DNA of 55,364 nt from Negativicutes bacterium (GTDB taxonomy: Bacteria > Bacillota > Negativicutes > JAGPMH01), in the NCBI GenBank assembly GCA_018052945.1, contig JAGPMH010000005.1, positions 1 to 55,364 on the forward strand, read 5' to 3'. Below, piece after piece: positions 44,431 to 54,473 of the stretch. Within the stretch, counting starts at the first letter, position 1. Every line of letters starts with the position of its first letter. The position numbers and the translations under genes were made by a program. The notes beneath the pieces were generated by a model. It was not told where the DNA came from and searched no databases. It worked only from the letters and a program-made list of their open reading frames with translations.

Positions 44431-45664
44431 TGATTTAGTTGTTATTGGTAGTGGTTTATCCGGATTATTAACTGCTTGTGTTGCAGCAGGAAAAGGCAAG
44501 AAAGTAACTGTACTTAGCTATGGTGCTGGTACATTAACAATCGGTGGCGGTATTGTTGACTTTATCGGTTATGATGATAATGCTCAACCTGTTAAAAATC
44601 CGTTAGCGGCTTTAAATGAAATCAACCCTGAGCATCCTTATGCAAAAGTTGGTAAAGCAGTAGCAAGTGCAGCGTTCAATGATTTCAAAAAAATCACTGA
44701 AAATGAAGGCTATGCTTACTTAGGTGATGTGAAAAAAAATCGTTGGGTTCCAACAGCAGTTGGCTCCTTTAAACCAACTTGTCTTGTGCCAAAAACAATG
44801 GATACTGACGCTTTAAAATCAGCTAAAGAAGTTTTAGTTGTTGGCGTAAATGGCTTAAAAGATTTCTATGCAAAATTAGTAGCTAAAAACTTACAAGAGT
44901 TTTATGGCGAAGCGAAAAAAGTTACATTTGTAAATGTTGGCTTAGATCTTACTAATGGTCGCGATATCAGTTGTATGGATGTGGCACGTTACTTAGATAC
45001 TAAAGAAGGTCAAACTGAATTTGCTGATAAATTAAAAGCAACAGCTAAACCTGGAATGGTATTAATTGTTCCTCCAGTATTAGGAACTAAACCAGATTAC
45101 AAAGTTTTAAATACTTTAGAGCAAGGATTATCATGTCGCTTTGTAGAAAGTGCAGCAGTTCCTCCATCGGTAACTGGTTACAGATTATGGACGATGATGA
45201 CTAATTATGCTAAAAAATTAGGCGTAAACATTGTAGAAAAAGCTAAAGTTGTTAGTGCTCACGTTGAAAATGGTGAATGTGTTTATGTTGAAACTGAAGG
45301 TTTTGACAGAAAACGTAAATATTATGCTAAATCCTTTATTTTAGCTAATGGTGGAGTTTACGGTGGTGGCTTGGAAGCTCAAATCGGTAAAATGGTAGAA
45401 CCAATTTTTGGTTTTGACATTCCAGCACCAGCAGACCAAGTTCAATGGTCCAATAAAGATTTGATTTCCAATAAAAAACAATTGTTTGCATTGATGGGTG
45501 TTAAAGTTAATACCGGTTTAGTGCCAGTTGATGAACAAGATATGGAAGTAGTTAAAAATGTAAAAGTAGTTGGTCGTAGCTTAGCTGGTTATGATTTCTG
45601 CTTTGAAAAATCTGGTAATGGTGTCGCAATAGCAACTGCTTATAAAGCAGCATTATCGTTATAA
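44420..45664 (+). CDS. glpB: Anaerobic glycerol-3-phosphate dehydrogenase subunit B
   Basis: This 414-residue flavoprotein subunit begins with the nucleotide-binding motif LVVIGSGLSGLLTACVAA and then LTIGGGIVDFIGYD. The segment GFDIPAPADQVQWSN in the C-terminal third is family-typical. It joins GlpA to the membrane-associated GlpC. ATG 44420 overlaps the glpA stop by 11 nt, with GGAG about 9 nt upstream; ATG 44405 would also be in frame. Length fits E. coli GlpB. Confidence 0.92.
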   Translation: MKNNDLVVIGSGLSGLLTACVAAGKGKKVTVLSYGAGTLTIGGGIVDFIGYDDNAQPVKNPLAALNEINPEHPYAKVGKAVASAAFNDFKKITENEGYAYLGDVKKNRWVPTAVGSFKPTCLVPKTMDTDALKSAKEVLVVGVNGLKDFYAKLVAKNLQEFYGEAKKVTFVNVGLDLTNGRDISCMDVARYLDTKEGQTEFADKLKATAKPGMVLIVPPVLGTKPDYKVLNTLEQGLSCRFVESAAVPPSVTGYRLWTMMTNYAKKLGVNIVEKAKVVSAHVENGECVYVETEGFDRKRKYYAKSFILANGGVYGGGLEAQIGKMVEPIFGFDIPAPADQVQWSNKDLISNKKQLFALMGVKVNTGLVPVDEQDMEVVKNVKVVGRSLAGYDFCFEKSGNGVAIATAYKAALSL

Positions 45665-45680
45665 GGGGTGCACAAGAGAA

Positions 45681-46880
45681 ATGAGTAAACATTTGATTGA
45701 TCCAGATAAATGTACTGCTTGTACAGTATGTGTTGCACATTGTCCTGTAACTGCAGCAACAAGAAAATTCCGTGGACCGAAAATAACTGGTCCAGCTTTA
45801 GAAAGAATTAGAATGCAAGTAACGGATGAAGATAATTCATTACAATACTGCTCAAACTGTAAAAATTGCGATATGTCCTGTCCGTCAGGAGTACCAATTT
45901 CTACATTAAATATGATTGCTCGTGCAAATTACCATAAAAAACATAAACAACAAACATGTGATGATATGTTAGCACATGGTGAAGGTATGGGTAAACTTGC
46001 AACAGCTGTACCTGGTTTATCTTCAATGATTAACTTAGGGATGAAAGTTGGTAAAGGTTTAGGAATGATGGGTGTTGTTGGTCTTGCTAACGAAGCACCA
46101 CTTCCTCCATTTGCTAGTGAATCGTTCTATGCAAAATTCAAAAGAATTAAACAAACTAGCTTCCCACAAAAAGTTGTATTTTATCCAGGATGTTTCATTA
46201 ATACTAACCAACCTGAAGTTGGCGTAGCATTAGTGGAAGTATTCCAAAAAAATAACATTGAAGTTATTGTTGATGAAGACTTTGTTTGTTGTGGTTCTCC
46301 ATTAGTAACTGGTGGTTATTTAGATGAAGCAAAACAAAATGCTGACAAAAATCTTTCCATCATTAAAAAATGGACTGAAAAAGGATATCCTGTTATTACG
46401 GCTTGTACTAGCTGTGGCTTAATGCTTAAACAAGAATATCAAGAATTATTCCATTTAGATGCTGATGAAGTAAATGCTAAGAATATGTATGATGCTATTG
46501 AATATCTTGAAATCTTAAATGAAGAAGGTAAATTAAATACAGAATTTAAAACAACAAATGCTAAATTAATGTACCATCCTCCATGTCATTTAAGAGCACA
46601 AGGTTTTGGTTTACCTTCAATGGAAGTATTAAGCTTAGTGCCAGGTGTAGAAATTGAAAACGCTGATGCTGGTTGTTGCGGTATCTCTGGAAGCTATGGT
46701 ATGAAAGCTGATAAATACGAAATTGGTATGAAAGTTGGTTCCAAATTATTTAATCGTATTAAGGAATCAAGTGCGGAAACTGTTGTTTGTGAGTGCGGTA
46801 CTTGCCGTATTCAAATCACTCATGGTTCCGGTACGAAAGCAATTCATCCATTACAATTATTAAACCAAGCTTATAAATAA
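45681..46880 (+). CDS. glpC: Anaerobic glycerol-3-phosphate dehydrogenase subunit C
   Basis: This 399-residue iron-sulfur subunit has two [4Fe-4S] motifs near the N terminus (CTACTVCVAHCP and CSNCKNCDMSCP) and two CCG domains (CCGSPLVTGG and CCGISGSYGMK, with HPPCHLRAQG between). It anchors the complex to the membrane side and delivers electrons to menaquinone. The spacing of 16 nt after glpB and its conserved order support a single complex. Length matches E. coli GlpC (about 396). Confidence 0.95.
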   Translation: MSKHLIDPDKCTACTVCVAHCPVTAATRKFRGPKITGPALERIRMQVTDEDNSLQYCSNCKNCDMSCPSGVPISTLNMIARANYHKKHKQQTCDDMLAHGEGMGKLATAVPGLSSMINLGMKVGKGLGMMGVVGLANEAPLPPFASESFYAKFKRIKQTSFPQKVVFYPGCFINTNQPEVGVALVEVFQKNNIEVIVDEDFVCCGSPLVTGGYLDEAKQNADKNLSIIKKWTEKGYPVITACTSCGLMLKQEYQELFHLDADEVNAKNMYDAIEYLEILNEEGKLNTEFKTTNAKLMYHPPCHLRAQGFGLPSMEVLSLVPGVEIENADAGCCGISGSYGMKADKYEIGMKVGSKLFNRIKESSAETVVCECGTCRIQITHGSGTKAIHPLQLLNQAYK

Positions 46881-46895
46881 AATATGCTGTTAAAC

Positions 46896-46926
46896 TTCTG
46901 GCTTTGAGTTATGCTCAAAGCCAGAA
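46896..46926 (+). other. Perfect 13-bp hairpin between glpC and pyk
   Basis: TTCTGGCTTTGAG and its complement enclose loop TTATG. It is followed by TAAATTAAAAATAA, not a U-tract, so it is unlikely to terminate transcription. It may protect the 3' end of the glp message or mark a processing site, leaving pyk partly cotranscribed. Confidence 0.7.
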
Positions 46927-46958
46927 TAAATTAAAAATAATATAAAGAGGTTATTTGA

Positions 46959-48377
46959 ATGCTTAAAAAAACAAAAATCGTTTGTACAATGGGTCCAAGT
47001 ACAGAAAAACAAGAAATTATTGAGAATTTATTAAACTCCGGTATGAATGTTGCTCGTTTCAACTTTTCACATGGTGACCATGCTGAACACGGTAACAGAA
47101 TTAACTTAGTAAAAGCAGCTGGTAAAGCTACTGGTAAAACAGTTTCTTTAATGCTTGATACTAAAGGTCCTGAAATGCGTCTTGGTAAATTCGCTGCTGG
47201 TAAAGTGCAATTAGTTGCTGGCAAAAAATTAATCCTTACAGCAGATCAAGATTTCGTTGGTGATGAAACTAAAGTTGCAGTTAGCCATAAAGGTCTGTGC
47301 ACAGAAGTTAAACCTGGCGATACAATCTTACTTTCTGATGGTTTAGTAAGCTTAACAGTTGAAGAAATTCAAGGTACTGATATCGTTACTACTATCATGA
47401 ACAGTGGTATTATGGGAACTTTAAAAAGAGTTGCAGCACCTGGCGTGTCTGTAAACTTACCACCACTTTCTGATAGAGACGTGAAAGACGTTATTTTCGG
47501 TATTTCTCAAGATATGGACTTCATTGCCGCTTCTTTCGTACAAAGAGCAGCTGATGTTAATGCAATCCGTAAAGTTATTACTGATAACAACGGCAAAATG
47601 GAAATCATCTCTAAAATTGAAAACATGGAAGGCGTTGACAATATCGACGAAATCATCGAAGCTTCCGACGGAATCATGGTAGCTCGTGGTGATCTTGGTG
47701 TTGAAATTCCTGCTGAAGATGTACCATTAATTCAAAAAATGATTATTAATAAATGTAATACTGTTGGGAAACCAGTTATCGTTGCAACACAAATGCTTGA
47801 GTCCATGATTAATAATCCACGTCCAACAAGAGCAGAAGCAAGTGATGTTGCTAATGCTATTATGGATGGCACTGATGCAATCATGTTAAGTGGTGAAACT
47901 GCTTCCGGTGATTATCCTGAAGAAGCCGTAAAAACAATGAATAAAATTGCTAACCGTATTGAGTCTTCATTACAATACAATGCATTATTATTAAACAAAG
48001 GTATTGCATTACAACCTACTACAACTGATGCAATCAGCCATGCAACAGTACAAGTTGCTTATGAAATTGATGCTAAAGCAATTGTTACCCCTACTGAAAG
48101 TGGTTATACAACTAAAATGGTATCAAAATATCGTCCAAAAGCTCCAATCATTGCTGTTGCTCCAGACGAAAAAACAGCTAGAAGCTTAAATCTTCGTTGG
48201 GGTGTATATCCAATTATCGGTTCTCGTTGGAGCGATACTGACGAAATGATTATTGGTTCAGTACAAAACTCCGTTGAAGCTGGTTACTTAACATCAGGTG
48301 ATTTAGTAGTTGTAACTGCAGGTATCACTTTAGGTGCTCCTGGCAACACTAACATGATTAAAGTTCACACAGTTTAA
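46959..48377 (+). CDS. pyk: Pyruvate kinase
   Basis: This 472-residue enzyme makes pyruvate and ATP from phosphoenolpyruvate. It has KIVCTMGPST, MLDTKGPEMRLG, the catalytic lysine segment ISKIENMEG, VARGDLGVEIP and PTRAEASDVANAIMDGTD. It lacks the extra C-terminal PEP-utiliser domain found in many Bacillus enzymes. It follows glpABC by 78 nt, past a hairpin, which suggests partial coregulation with glycerol use. Confidence 0.96.
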   Translation: MLKKTKIVCTMGPSTEKQEIIENLLNSGMNVARFNFSHGDHAEHGNRINLVKAAGKATGKTVSLMLDTKGPEMRLGKFAAGKVQLVAGKKLILTADQDFVGDETKVAVSHKGLCTEVKPGDTILLSDGLVSLTVEEIQGTDIVTTIMNSGIMGTLKRVAAPGVSVNLPPLSDRDVKDVIFGISQDMDFIAASFVQRAADVNAIRKVITDNNGKMEIISKIENMEGVDNIDEIIEASDGIMVARGDLGVEIPAEDVPLIQKMIINKCNTVGKPVIVATQMLESMINNPRPTRAEASDVANAIMDGTDAIMLSGETASGDYPEEAVKTMNKIANRIESSLQYNALLLNKGIALQPTTTDAISHATVQVAYEIDAKAIVTPTESGYTTKMVSKYRPKAPIIAVAPDEKTARSLNLRWGVYPIIGSRWSDTDEMIIGSVQNSVEAGYLTSGDLVVVTAGITLGAPGNTNMIKVHTV

Positions 48378-48392
48378 TTTTAAGTTATTATT

Positions 48393-48424
48393 TAGACCTC
48401 TACTATGTAGAGGTCTATTTTATT
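48393..48424 (+). terminator. Terminator of pyk
   Basis: A perfect 11-bp stem (TAGACCTCTAC and complement, loop TAT) is followed by ATTTTATTT. Confidence 0.82.
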
Positions 48425-48453
48425 TGCTAATTTATTGTAAACTGTGGTAAAAT
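48424..48453 (+). promoter_or_regulatory. Promoter of secG
   Basis: TTGCTA (48424-48429) and TAAAAT (48448-48453) are 18 bp apart, with TGG just before the -10 (extended -10 form). Confidence 0.55.
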
Positions 48454-48484
48454 ATATAGAGAAGATTTTGAGGAGGTGCGAATT

Positions 48485-48709
48485 TTGAGCACAGCTTTAA
48501 TGGTGATTGAAGCAATTCTTTGTATTGCTTTAATAATAGTAGTTGTAATGCAATCAAGCAAAAGTGCAGGAATGTCCGGTTCTATTGGCGGTGGTGCTGA
48601 ATCTATTTTTGGTGGCAAAGCAAGAGGACTTGATGCAGTACTTGCAAAAGCAACGATGATTTTAGCAGCAGCTTTTGCAGTAGTAACAATTCTTTTAGCA
48701 AAAAATTAG
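48485..48709 (+). CDS. secG: Preprotein translocase subunit SecG
   Basis: This 74-residue protein has two helices (about residues 3-22 and 52-71) joined by the family loop VVMQSSKSAGMSGSIGGGAE. It assists SecYE in protein export. The start is TTG 48485 with GAGGAGGTG 6 nt upstream; a GTG at 48476 falls within that site. In many Firmicutes secG precedes an esterase gene and rnr; here a pyrophosphatase gene lies between. Confidence 0.92.
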   Translation: MSTALMVIEAILCIALIIVVVMQSSKSAGMSGSIGGGAESIFGGKARGLDAVLAKATMILAAAFAVVTILLAKN

Positions 48710-48728
48710 TATAAAATATTTGGCATTT

Positions 48729-48772
48729 ACGCTCATAGCAACTAAGGTTAGCATTATGAGCGTTTTGTTTTT
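48729..48772 (+). terminator. Terminator between secG and hppA
   Basis: ACGCTCATA (48729-48737) pairs with TATGAGCGT (48755-48763), with a smaller inner stem, and TTTGTTTTT follows. It ends next to the hppA ribosome site GGAGGG, so hppA is reached by readthrough or by a promoter I did not see. Confidence 0.82.
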
Positions 48773-48785
48773 ATGGAGGGATTTT

Positions 48786-50786
48786 ATGGAACTAGTATAT
48801 TTGGCACCATTAGCAGGATTAATTTCTTTACTTTTTGCTGCCTGTTTATTGAAAAATGTTTTAGCTCAAAATCCTGGCAATGAAAGAATGCAATATTTAT
48901 CAAATATAATATTTCAAGGAGCGATGACGTTTTTAAATCGGCAATATAAAACTTTATTGCCCTTTACACTGGTTATTGCAGTGATTTTATTAATAGTGGG
49001 AAACTATAAAATTAGTATTTCTTTTGCAGTTGGAGCGTTGTGCTCAGCCTTAGCAGGCTATATTGGAATGACTGCAACTACAAAAGCGAATGCGAGAACG
49101 GCTCAAGCTGCAACTGTGGGTATTAGTCAAGCCCTGAGTGTTTCTTTTAAAGCCGGCAGTATCATGGGGATGTCGGTTGTCGGGTTAGGCTTATTAGGTG
49201 TATCAATGCTGTATATAATTTTCAGAGATACTGTAATTATCAATAGTTTTGCTTTTGGGGCAAGTGCAATAGCTTTTTTTGCTAGAGTTGGTGGTGGGAT
49301 ATTTACCAAAGCAGCTGATGTTGGTGCTGATTTAGTTGGAAAAGTTGAAGCTGGTATTCCAGAAGACGATCCTCGTAATCCCGCAGTAATTGCTGATAAT
49401 GTTGGTGATAATGTCGGTGATACGGCTGGGATGGGGGCAGACTTATTTGAATCTTATGGTGCTACTACTATTGCCGCTATGCTTATCGGTAATAGTGTTT
49501 ATGGCCTTAATGGTGTTATTTATCCGCTCTTATTGGGCGCTATTGGGATTATGGCAACTTTAATTAGTTTCTTTTTTGTTAATCTTAATGGTGATACTAA
49601 TGTTCAAAGAGCTCTTAATACAGGGATTTGGGGAACAAATTTAATTACAGCTCTGGCGGCATATGTCTTGGCAGTTGATATTTTCGGCAATAAGGGGCAA
49701 GAAATATTTTTAGCAATTGCTGCCGGTTTATTTGTTAATTTTACAATTGGCTTAGTGACAGAGTATTATACCTCAAGTGCTTATAAACCTACGCAAAAAA
49801 TTGCCGAAGCATCACAGATGGGGGTAGCTACCAATATTTTAAGTGGTTTATCAACCGGTTTAAAAAGCACAGTAATACCGATTATTGTAATTTTAGGAGC
49901 AACTTTATGGTCGTTTCACTTTGCCGGAATTTATGGTATTGCGATGGCGGCAATGGGGATGTTATGTACAGCCGGAATGGTGGTGGCAATTGATTCGTTT
50001 GGTCCGGTTGCTGATAATGCCGGGGGCATTGCTGAAATGGCAAAACTAGATTATAAGGTAAGAGTGGTGACCGATAAACTGGATTCTGTTGGTAACACCA
50101 CCGCCGCGATTGCGAAGGGCTTTGCAATTGGTTCGGCAGCATTGACGGCAATGGCCTTATTTAGCGCGTTTGCGGAAGAAATAACGAAAAACCATAACTT
50201 AAAAAGCTTGATTGTGGATGGTCATTTCACAGTTAATTTACTAGATCCCGGTGTGTTTATTGGGGTGTTTTTAGGTGGAACTTTACCGTTTTTAATTTGT
50301 GCACTAACGATTGAAGCTGTGAGCAAGGCCGCTTATGAAATGATTGCTGAAGTACGGCGACAGTTTAAAGAAATTTCGGGACTGTTTGAAGGTGAAGAGA
50401 GTCCCGATTATGCTAAATGTATTGATATCAGCACTAAAGCTGCGATTAAAGAAATGATGATTCCGGGGTTATTAGCGGTAGCTACTCCGATTATTGTAGG
50501 GTTCTTGTTAGGATCAAAAGCATTAGCTGGTTTTTTAGTAGGAATAACAATTACTGGAATCTTATTAGCAATATTTATGTCAAACGCCGGTGGGGCTTGG
50601 GATAATGCTAAAAAATATATTGAAGCGGGACAATATGGCGGTAAGGGTAGTATTGCTCATAGTGCAGCCGTTATTGGAGATACGATTGGTGATCCTTTTA
50701 AAGATACAGCAGGCCCGGCCATGAATCCATTAATAAAGGTTGCCGGGACTATTTCATTGATTATTGCACCATTTTTACTGTTCTAG
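48786..50786 (+). CDS. hppA: Membrane-bound ion-translocating pyrophosphatase
   Basis: This 666-residue protein has about 16 helices and the M-PPase motifs DVGADLVGKVE, NVGDNVGDTAGMGADLFESY and a C-terminal GDTIGDPFKDTAGPAMNP. It hydrolyses pyrophosphate and pumps H+ or Na+ across the membrane. The segment GNTTAAIAKGFAIG has alanine where K+-independent enzymes have lysine, so it is likely K+-dependent. Whether H+ or Na+ is pumped I cannot decide. ATG 48786 follows GGAGGG at 7 nt; an upstream extension lacks a ribosome site. Confidence 0.95.
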   Translation: MELVYLAPLAGLISLLFAACLLKNVLAQNPGNERMQYLSNIIFQGAMTFLNRQYKTLLPFTLVIAVILLIVGNYKISISFAVGALCSALAGYIGMTATTKANARTAQAATVGISQALSVSFKAGSIMGMSVVGLGLLGVSMLYIIFRDTVIINSFAFGASAIAFFARVGGGIFTKAADVGADLVGKVEAGIPEDDPRNPAVIADNVGDNVGDTAGMGADLFESYGATTIAAMLIGNSVYGLNGVIYPLLLGAIGIMATLISFFFVNLNGDTNVQRALNTGIWGTNLITALAAYVLAVDIFGNKGQEIFLAIAAGLFVNFTIGLVTEYYTSSAYKPTQKIAEASQMGVATNILSGLSTGLKSTVIPIIVILGATLWSFHFAGIYGIAMAAMGMLCTAGMVVAIDSFGPVADNAGGIAEMAKLDYKVRVVTDKLDSVGNTTAAIAKGFAIGSAALTAMALFSAFAEEITKNHNLKSLIVDGHFTVNLLDPGVFIGVFLGGTLPFLICALTIEAVSKAAYEMIAEVRRQFKEISGLFEGEESPDYAKCIDISTKAAIKEMMIPGLLAVATPIIVGFLLGSKALAGFLVGITITGILLAIFMSNAGGAWDNAKKYIEAGQYGGKGSIAHSAAVIGDTIGDPFKDTAGPAMNPLIKVAGTISLIIAPFLLF

Positions 50787-50787
50787 T

Positions 50788-50827
50788 AAAAAGCAGATTA
50801 ACTTACTTTGCAAGTTAATCTGCTTTT
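50788..50827. terminator. Terminator of hppA
   Basis: A perfect 16-bp stem (AAAAGCAGATTAACTT and its complement, loop ACTTTGC) has A and T runs at its sides. Confidence 0.85.
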
Positions 50828-50895
50828 AAATATAATATTATTATGATGAAGTTAAAGAAATAGAGATAGCTTACATTACTTTGGAGGTTTTTATA

Positions 50896-51627
50896 TTGTC
50901 GATCTTAAAAGGAGCAGAGCCGTTTATTTTAAAAGGCGGCAATACTGGGATATTATTAGTACATGGCTTTACCGGTTCACCGGCGGAGATAGCACTATTA
51001 GGTGAATTTTTACATAATCATCAATATACAGTTATGGCACCACGATTAACCGGACATGGTACCAGCGTTGAAGATTTGGAACATACAACCAAAGAAGATT
51101 GGTATAACAGTGTAGTAGATGCTTACCATTTATTAAAAAATTGTTGTAATGAAATTCATGTGATGGGTTTATCAATGGGGGGCTTATTAGCCATTAAGTT
51201 AAGCCTTGAATTTAACATAAAAAAAGTACTGGTGATGAGTACGCCTTTTAATATTATTACTAGAGGACGGGAGTTGCCACCAAAAGAGTATTGCCAAGGT
51301 CAATTTATTCCCAAATTAAGACGTGAATTTGCTGTTGAACCGAAATACTTAGTGGCCTATAACCAAATGCCATTATTATCAATTCATCAGTTGTTTGAGT
51401 TGGTAGCAGAAACAAAAAATAGCTTGCCGAAATTTAATAATAAGATTCTTATTATGCAAAGTAAAAAAGACCATACGATAAAAGTAAACAGTGCAAAATG
51501 TTTATATCAAAATATCGCTTCAACTGAGAAAAAAATAGTATGGCTTGAGGAATCAGGTCATGTAATAACCTTAGATAAAGAACGTGATATTGTCTTTAAG
51601 GAAGCCTTAAGATTTATCGAAAAATAA
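50896..51627 (+). CDS. Carboxylesterase, Est30-like alpha/beta hydrolase
   Basis: This 243-residue hydrolase has oxyanion segment LLVHGFTGSPAE, nucleophile GLSMGG, Asp in SKKDHTI and His in ESGHVI. This fits the Est30 group of short-chain esterases often found beside rnr in Firmicutes. The cytoplasmic substrate is unknown. TTG 50896 is preferred because GGAGG lies 8 nt upstream; an earlier TTG at 50881 overlaps that site. Confidence 0.88.
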   Translation: MSILKGAEPFILKGGNTGILLVHGFTGSPAEIALLGEFLHNHQYTVMAPRLTGHGTSVEDLEHTTKEDWYNSVVDAYHLLKNCCNEIHVMGLSMGGLLAIKLSLEFNIKKVLVMSTPFNIITRGRELPPKEYCQGQFIPKLRREFAVEPKYLVAYNQMPLLSIHQLFELVAETKNSLPKFNNKILIMQSKKDHTIKVNSAKCLYQNIASTEKKIVWLEESGHVITLDKERDIVFKEALRFIEK

Positions 51628-51642
51628 AAGAGGGTGAAGATT

Positions 51643-52038
51643 GTGGCACAAGGAGCAGAAAATAGCAATTGTTTTGTTTGTGGAGAAAATAACCCAATTG
51701 GCTTGAAATTAAAATTTCGCGAAGAGAATAACAAGTATTTGGCTGATTTTATTCCTACTACTAATTATCAGGGCTATGATGGTGTTTTACATGGTGGCAT
51801 TGTCAGTACGCTTATTGATGAAATAACAGCCGGCTATATGTACTATAAAGGTTATAAAGCAGTTACTGCTAAGCTGGAGGTGCGCTTTCGGCGACCAACG
51901 CCGATTGGTGAAAAACTAACAGTACAAGGTGAAGTTATCAATCAAAAAGGAAAAATGGTAGAGATGCTAGGCAAAATAATTTTAGCCGATGGTAGTGTTA
52001 CGGCTGAGGGAAAAACTATCGTAGCTCTACAAGATTAA
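51643..52038 (+). CDS. PaaI-type hotdog thioesterase
   Basis: This 131-residue protein has the hotdog fold segment YDGVLHGGIVSTLIDEI, with catalytic Asp/Glu candidates. An N-terminal CFVCGENNPIGLKL segment occurs in a subgroup of acyl-CoA thioesterase-like proteins. It may hydrolyse an acyl- or aryl-CoA. GTG 51643 follows AGAGGGTG at 5-6 nt. It lies between the esterase gene and rnr, and all appear to share a transcript. Confidence 0.82.
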   Translation: MAQGAENSNCFVCGENNPIGLKLKFREENNKYLADFIPTTNYQGYDGVLHGGIVSTLIDEITAGYMYYKGYKAVTAKLEVRFRRPTPIGEKLTVQGEVINQKGKMVEMLGKIILADGSVTAEGKTIVALQD

Positions 52039-52071
52039 AAGAAAGCTAGGCGCTAGCCTGGAGGAAAGTAT

Positions 52072-54456
52072 ATGAATTTAAAAGAGAAGATTCTTTTATT
52101 TATGCAAGAAAGTGCTTATAAACCGTTAAATGCCGAAGATTTAGCACTGGAAATGGAAATTAGAGGCAAAGAATTAATAGAATTTTGGCGTGCACTGGAA
52201 GAATTAGAGCATGACGCTAAAATATTTAAAACACGCTATGATAAATATGGGATACCAGAAAAAATGAGTTTGGTAGTCGGGCGTTTAAGTCTTAGCAGTA
52301 AGGGCTTTGGGTTTGTTATCCCTGAAAATCCATTAACTGAAGATGAAAGTGATTTATATATTGCGCAAGATGATTTAAAAACCGCAATGCATAATGATGT
52401 TGTTATTGCCAGAGTTAATCGACAAAATTTAGCCGGACGTTCACGCGAAGGTGAAATTGTTCGGATTGTAAACAGAGCCAATAAAAAAATTATTGGAACC
52501 TTTGATGCCAGTAAAAACTTCGGCTTTGTAATTCCCGATGACAAAAGAATTGGTCAAGATATTTTTGTTGCTCGAGAAAACTTTAACAAAGCCAAAGTTG
52601 GAGCAAAAGTAGTTGTTGAAATTATTAATTGGCCGGACAAACAACGTAGTGCCGAAGGGAAAATTGTAGAAGTTTTAGGCTATAAAGGTGACGTTGGTAT
52701 TGAGATTTTGTCAATAATTAAAAAACACGATTTAGCAATGGAGTTTCCAGCTGAAGTTGAGCAAGAAGCTAACAAAGTGCCGGAGCAGGTACTGGTGGAT
52801 GAGAGTGAGAATCGTCGGGATTTGCGCGATAAGATCATTGTAACAATTGACGGCGATGATGCTAAAGATTTGGATGATGCAATCTACATTGAACGACTAG
52901 CTAACGGCAATTTTTTACTGGGAGTTCACATTGCTGATGTTAGTTACTACGTTAGAGAGAATACGCCACTTGATAAAGAAGCGAGAGAACGAGGAACTAG
53001 TGTATATTTAGTGGATCGAGTATTACCAATGTTACCGCGCCGATTATCAAACGGAATTTGTAGCTTAAATGCCGGTGAAGATAGATTGGCAATGTCAATT
53101 GAAATGGAAATAGATTATCGTGGTAAAGTTTTAAAATATGAGATTTTCCCTAGTATTATAAAAGTTCATACTAGATTAACCTATAACATTGTTCGGCAAA
53201 TATTAGTTGATAATGATGAAGCCTTACGCCAAGAGCATGCTAAGCTAATGGAACCACTAGAAAATATGGAACGACTATGTCATATCTTGCGTAATCATAG
53301 AATGCAACGAGGCGCGGTAGATTTTGATTTCCCGGAAATAAAAGTGAAGTTAGATGATACCGGAAAACCGATTGAACTAGTAAAAAGAGTTCGTTCCCTT
53401 TCAGAATCAATTATTGAAGAGTTTATGTTAATTGCCAATGAAACTATTGCGCAACATATGCACAAAATTAAAATGCCATTTGTTTTTAGGGTTCATGAAC
53501 AACCGGAGCAAGGGAAAATTGATAAGTTAAATAACTTATTACATAACTTTGGTCAAAATATTCCGAAAAGTGATGAAATCAGACCAAAGGAATTGCAAAA
53601 TATCTTAAAAAAGGTTGCCGGTAAACCGGAAGAACGAATTATCAGCACTGTAATGTTAAGATCATTAAAGCAGGCGCGGTATGAGGCTGAAAATATTGGT
53701 CATTTTGGGTTGGCAGCCACATATTATACGCACTTTACTTCACCGATCAGGCGTTATCCGGACTTAATTGTCCATCGCTTATTACGTGAAACTTTTAGAA
53801 CCGGTGATATTTCCGAGAAGCGCAAACAAAAATTAACAGCAATTTTACCGGAAATAGCCCTTCACGCTTCACAACGAGAACGGGCTGCAGCTGAGGCAGA
53901 ACGCGAAACTGTTGACTTGAAAAAAGTGGAGTATATGACGCAATTTATTGGTCAACATTTTATGGGTATTATCAACGGTGTTACAGCCTTTGGTATCTTT
54001 GTAGAATTAGAAAGTGGTGTTGAAGGCTTGGTACGAGTTTCTTCAATGCAAAATGATTACTATGTATATGTGGAAGAGCAATATGCCTTAATTGGAGAAC
54101 ATACGAAAAAAGTTTACCGTTTAGGCGATCAAGTCGAAATAATCGTTGCAAATGCTAATATTGAAGAACGCAATATTGATTTTATTATTGCTGACAATGG
54201 TCAATATATTCCAAGACCAATGCCGGAGAAAAAATTCTTAGGAAAATCAAAATCAGCTAAGAAAAATAAAGATGATAACAAGCAAAGGCGGAGTAATGGT
54301 AACAAACCTAAAGCAAGTGGCGATAGCATAATTGTAGATTTTGGTGAAGCCAAAGAAAATAAGAAAAACTATAATGGTATCAAACCTAAAGTTAAGAGTA
54401 GTAAAAAACAGAAAAAACGCAAACCACTACCGCATAAAAATAAGAAGAAAAAATAA
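52072..54456 (+). CDS. rnr: Ribonuclease R
   Basis: This 794-residue 3'-5' exoribonuclease has an N-terminal winged helix (about 1-65), two cold-shock domains (about 68-215), an RNB domain with the metal aspartates in [15 protein letters not shown] (about 265), an S1 domain (about 640-715), and a lysine-rich tail. It degrades structured RNAs and works with tmRNA in removing faulty messages. GGAGGAAAG precedes the ATG. It is followed by smpB at 17 nt and then ssrA, matching that functional link. Confidence 0.95.
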   Translation: MNLKEKILLFMQESAYKPLNAEDLALEMEIRGKELIEFWRALEELEHDAKIFKTRYDKYGIPEKMSLVVGRLSLSSKGFGFVIPENPLTEDESDLYIAQDDLKTAMHNDVVIARVNRQNLAGRSREGEIVRIVNRANKKIIGTFDASKNFGFVIPDDKRIGQDIFVARENFNKAKVGAKVVVEIINWPDKQRSAEGKIVEVLGYKGDVGIEILSIIKKHDLAMEFPAEVEQEANKVPEQVLVDESENRRDLRDKIIVTIDGDDAKDLDDAIYIERLANGNFLLGVHIADVSYYVRENTPLDKEARERGTSVYLVDRVLPMLPRRLSNGICSLNAGEDRLAMSIEMEIDYRGKVLKYEIFPSIIKVHTRLTYNIVRQILVDNDEALRQEHAKLMEPLENMERLCHILRNHRMQRGAVDFDFPEIKVKLDDTGKPIELVKRVRSLSESIIEEFMLIANETIAQHMHKIKMPFVFRVHEQPEQGKIDKLNNLLHNFGQNIPKSDEIRPKELQNILKKVAGKPEERIISTVMLRSLKQARYEAENIGHFGLAATYYTHFTSPIRRYPDLIVHRLLRETFRTGDISEKRKQKLTAILPEIALHASQRERAAAEAERETVDLKKVEYMTQFIGQHFMGIINGVTAFGIFVELESGVEGLVRVSSMQNDYYVYVEEQYALIGEHTKKVYRLGDQVEIIVANANIEERNIDFIIADNGQYIPRPMPEKKFLGKSKSAKKNKDDNKQRRSNGNKPKASGDSIIVDFGEAKENKKNYNGIKPKVKSSKKQKKRKPLPHKNKKKK

Positions 54457-54473
54457 TTATAAATGGTGATAAT

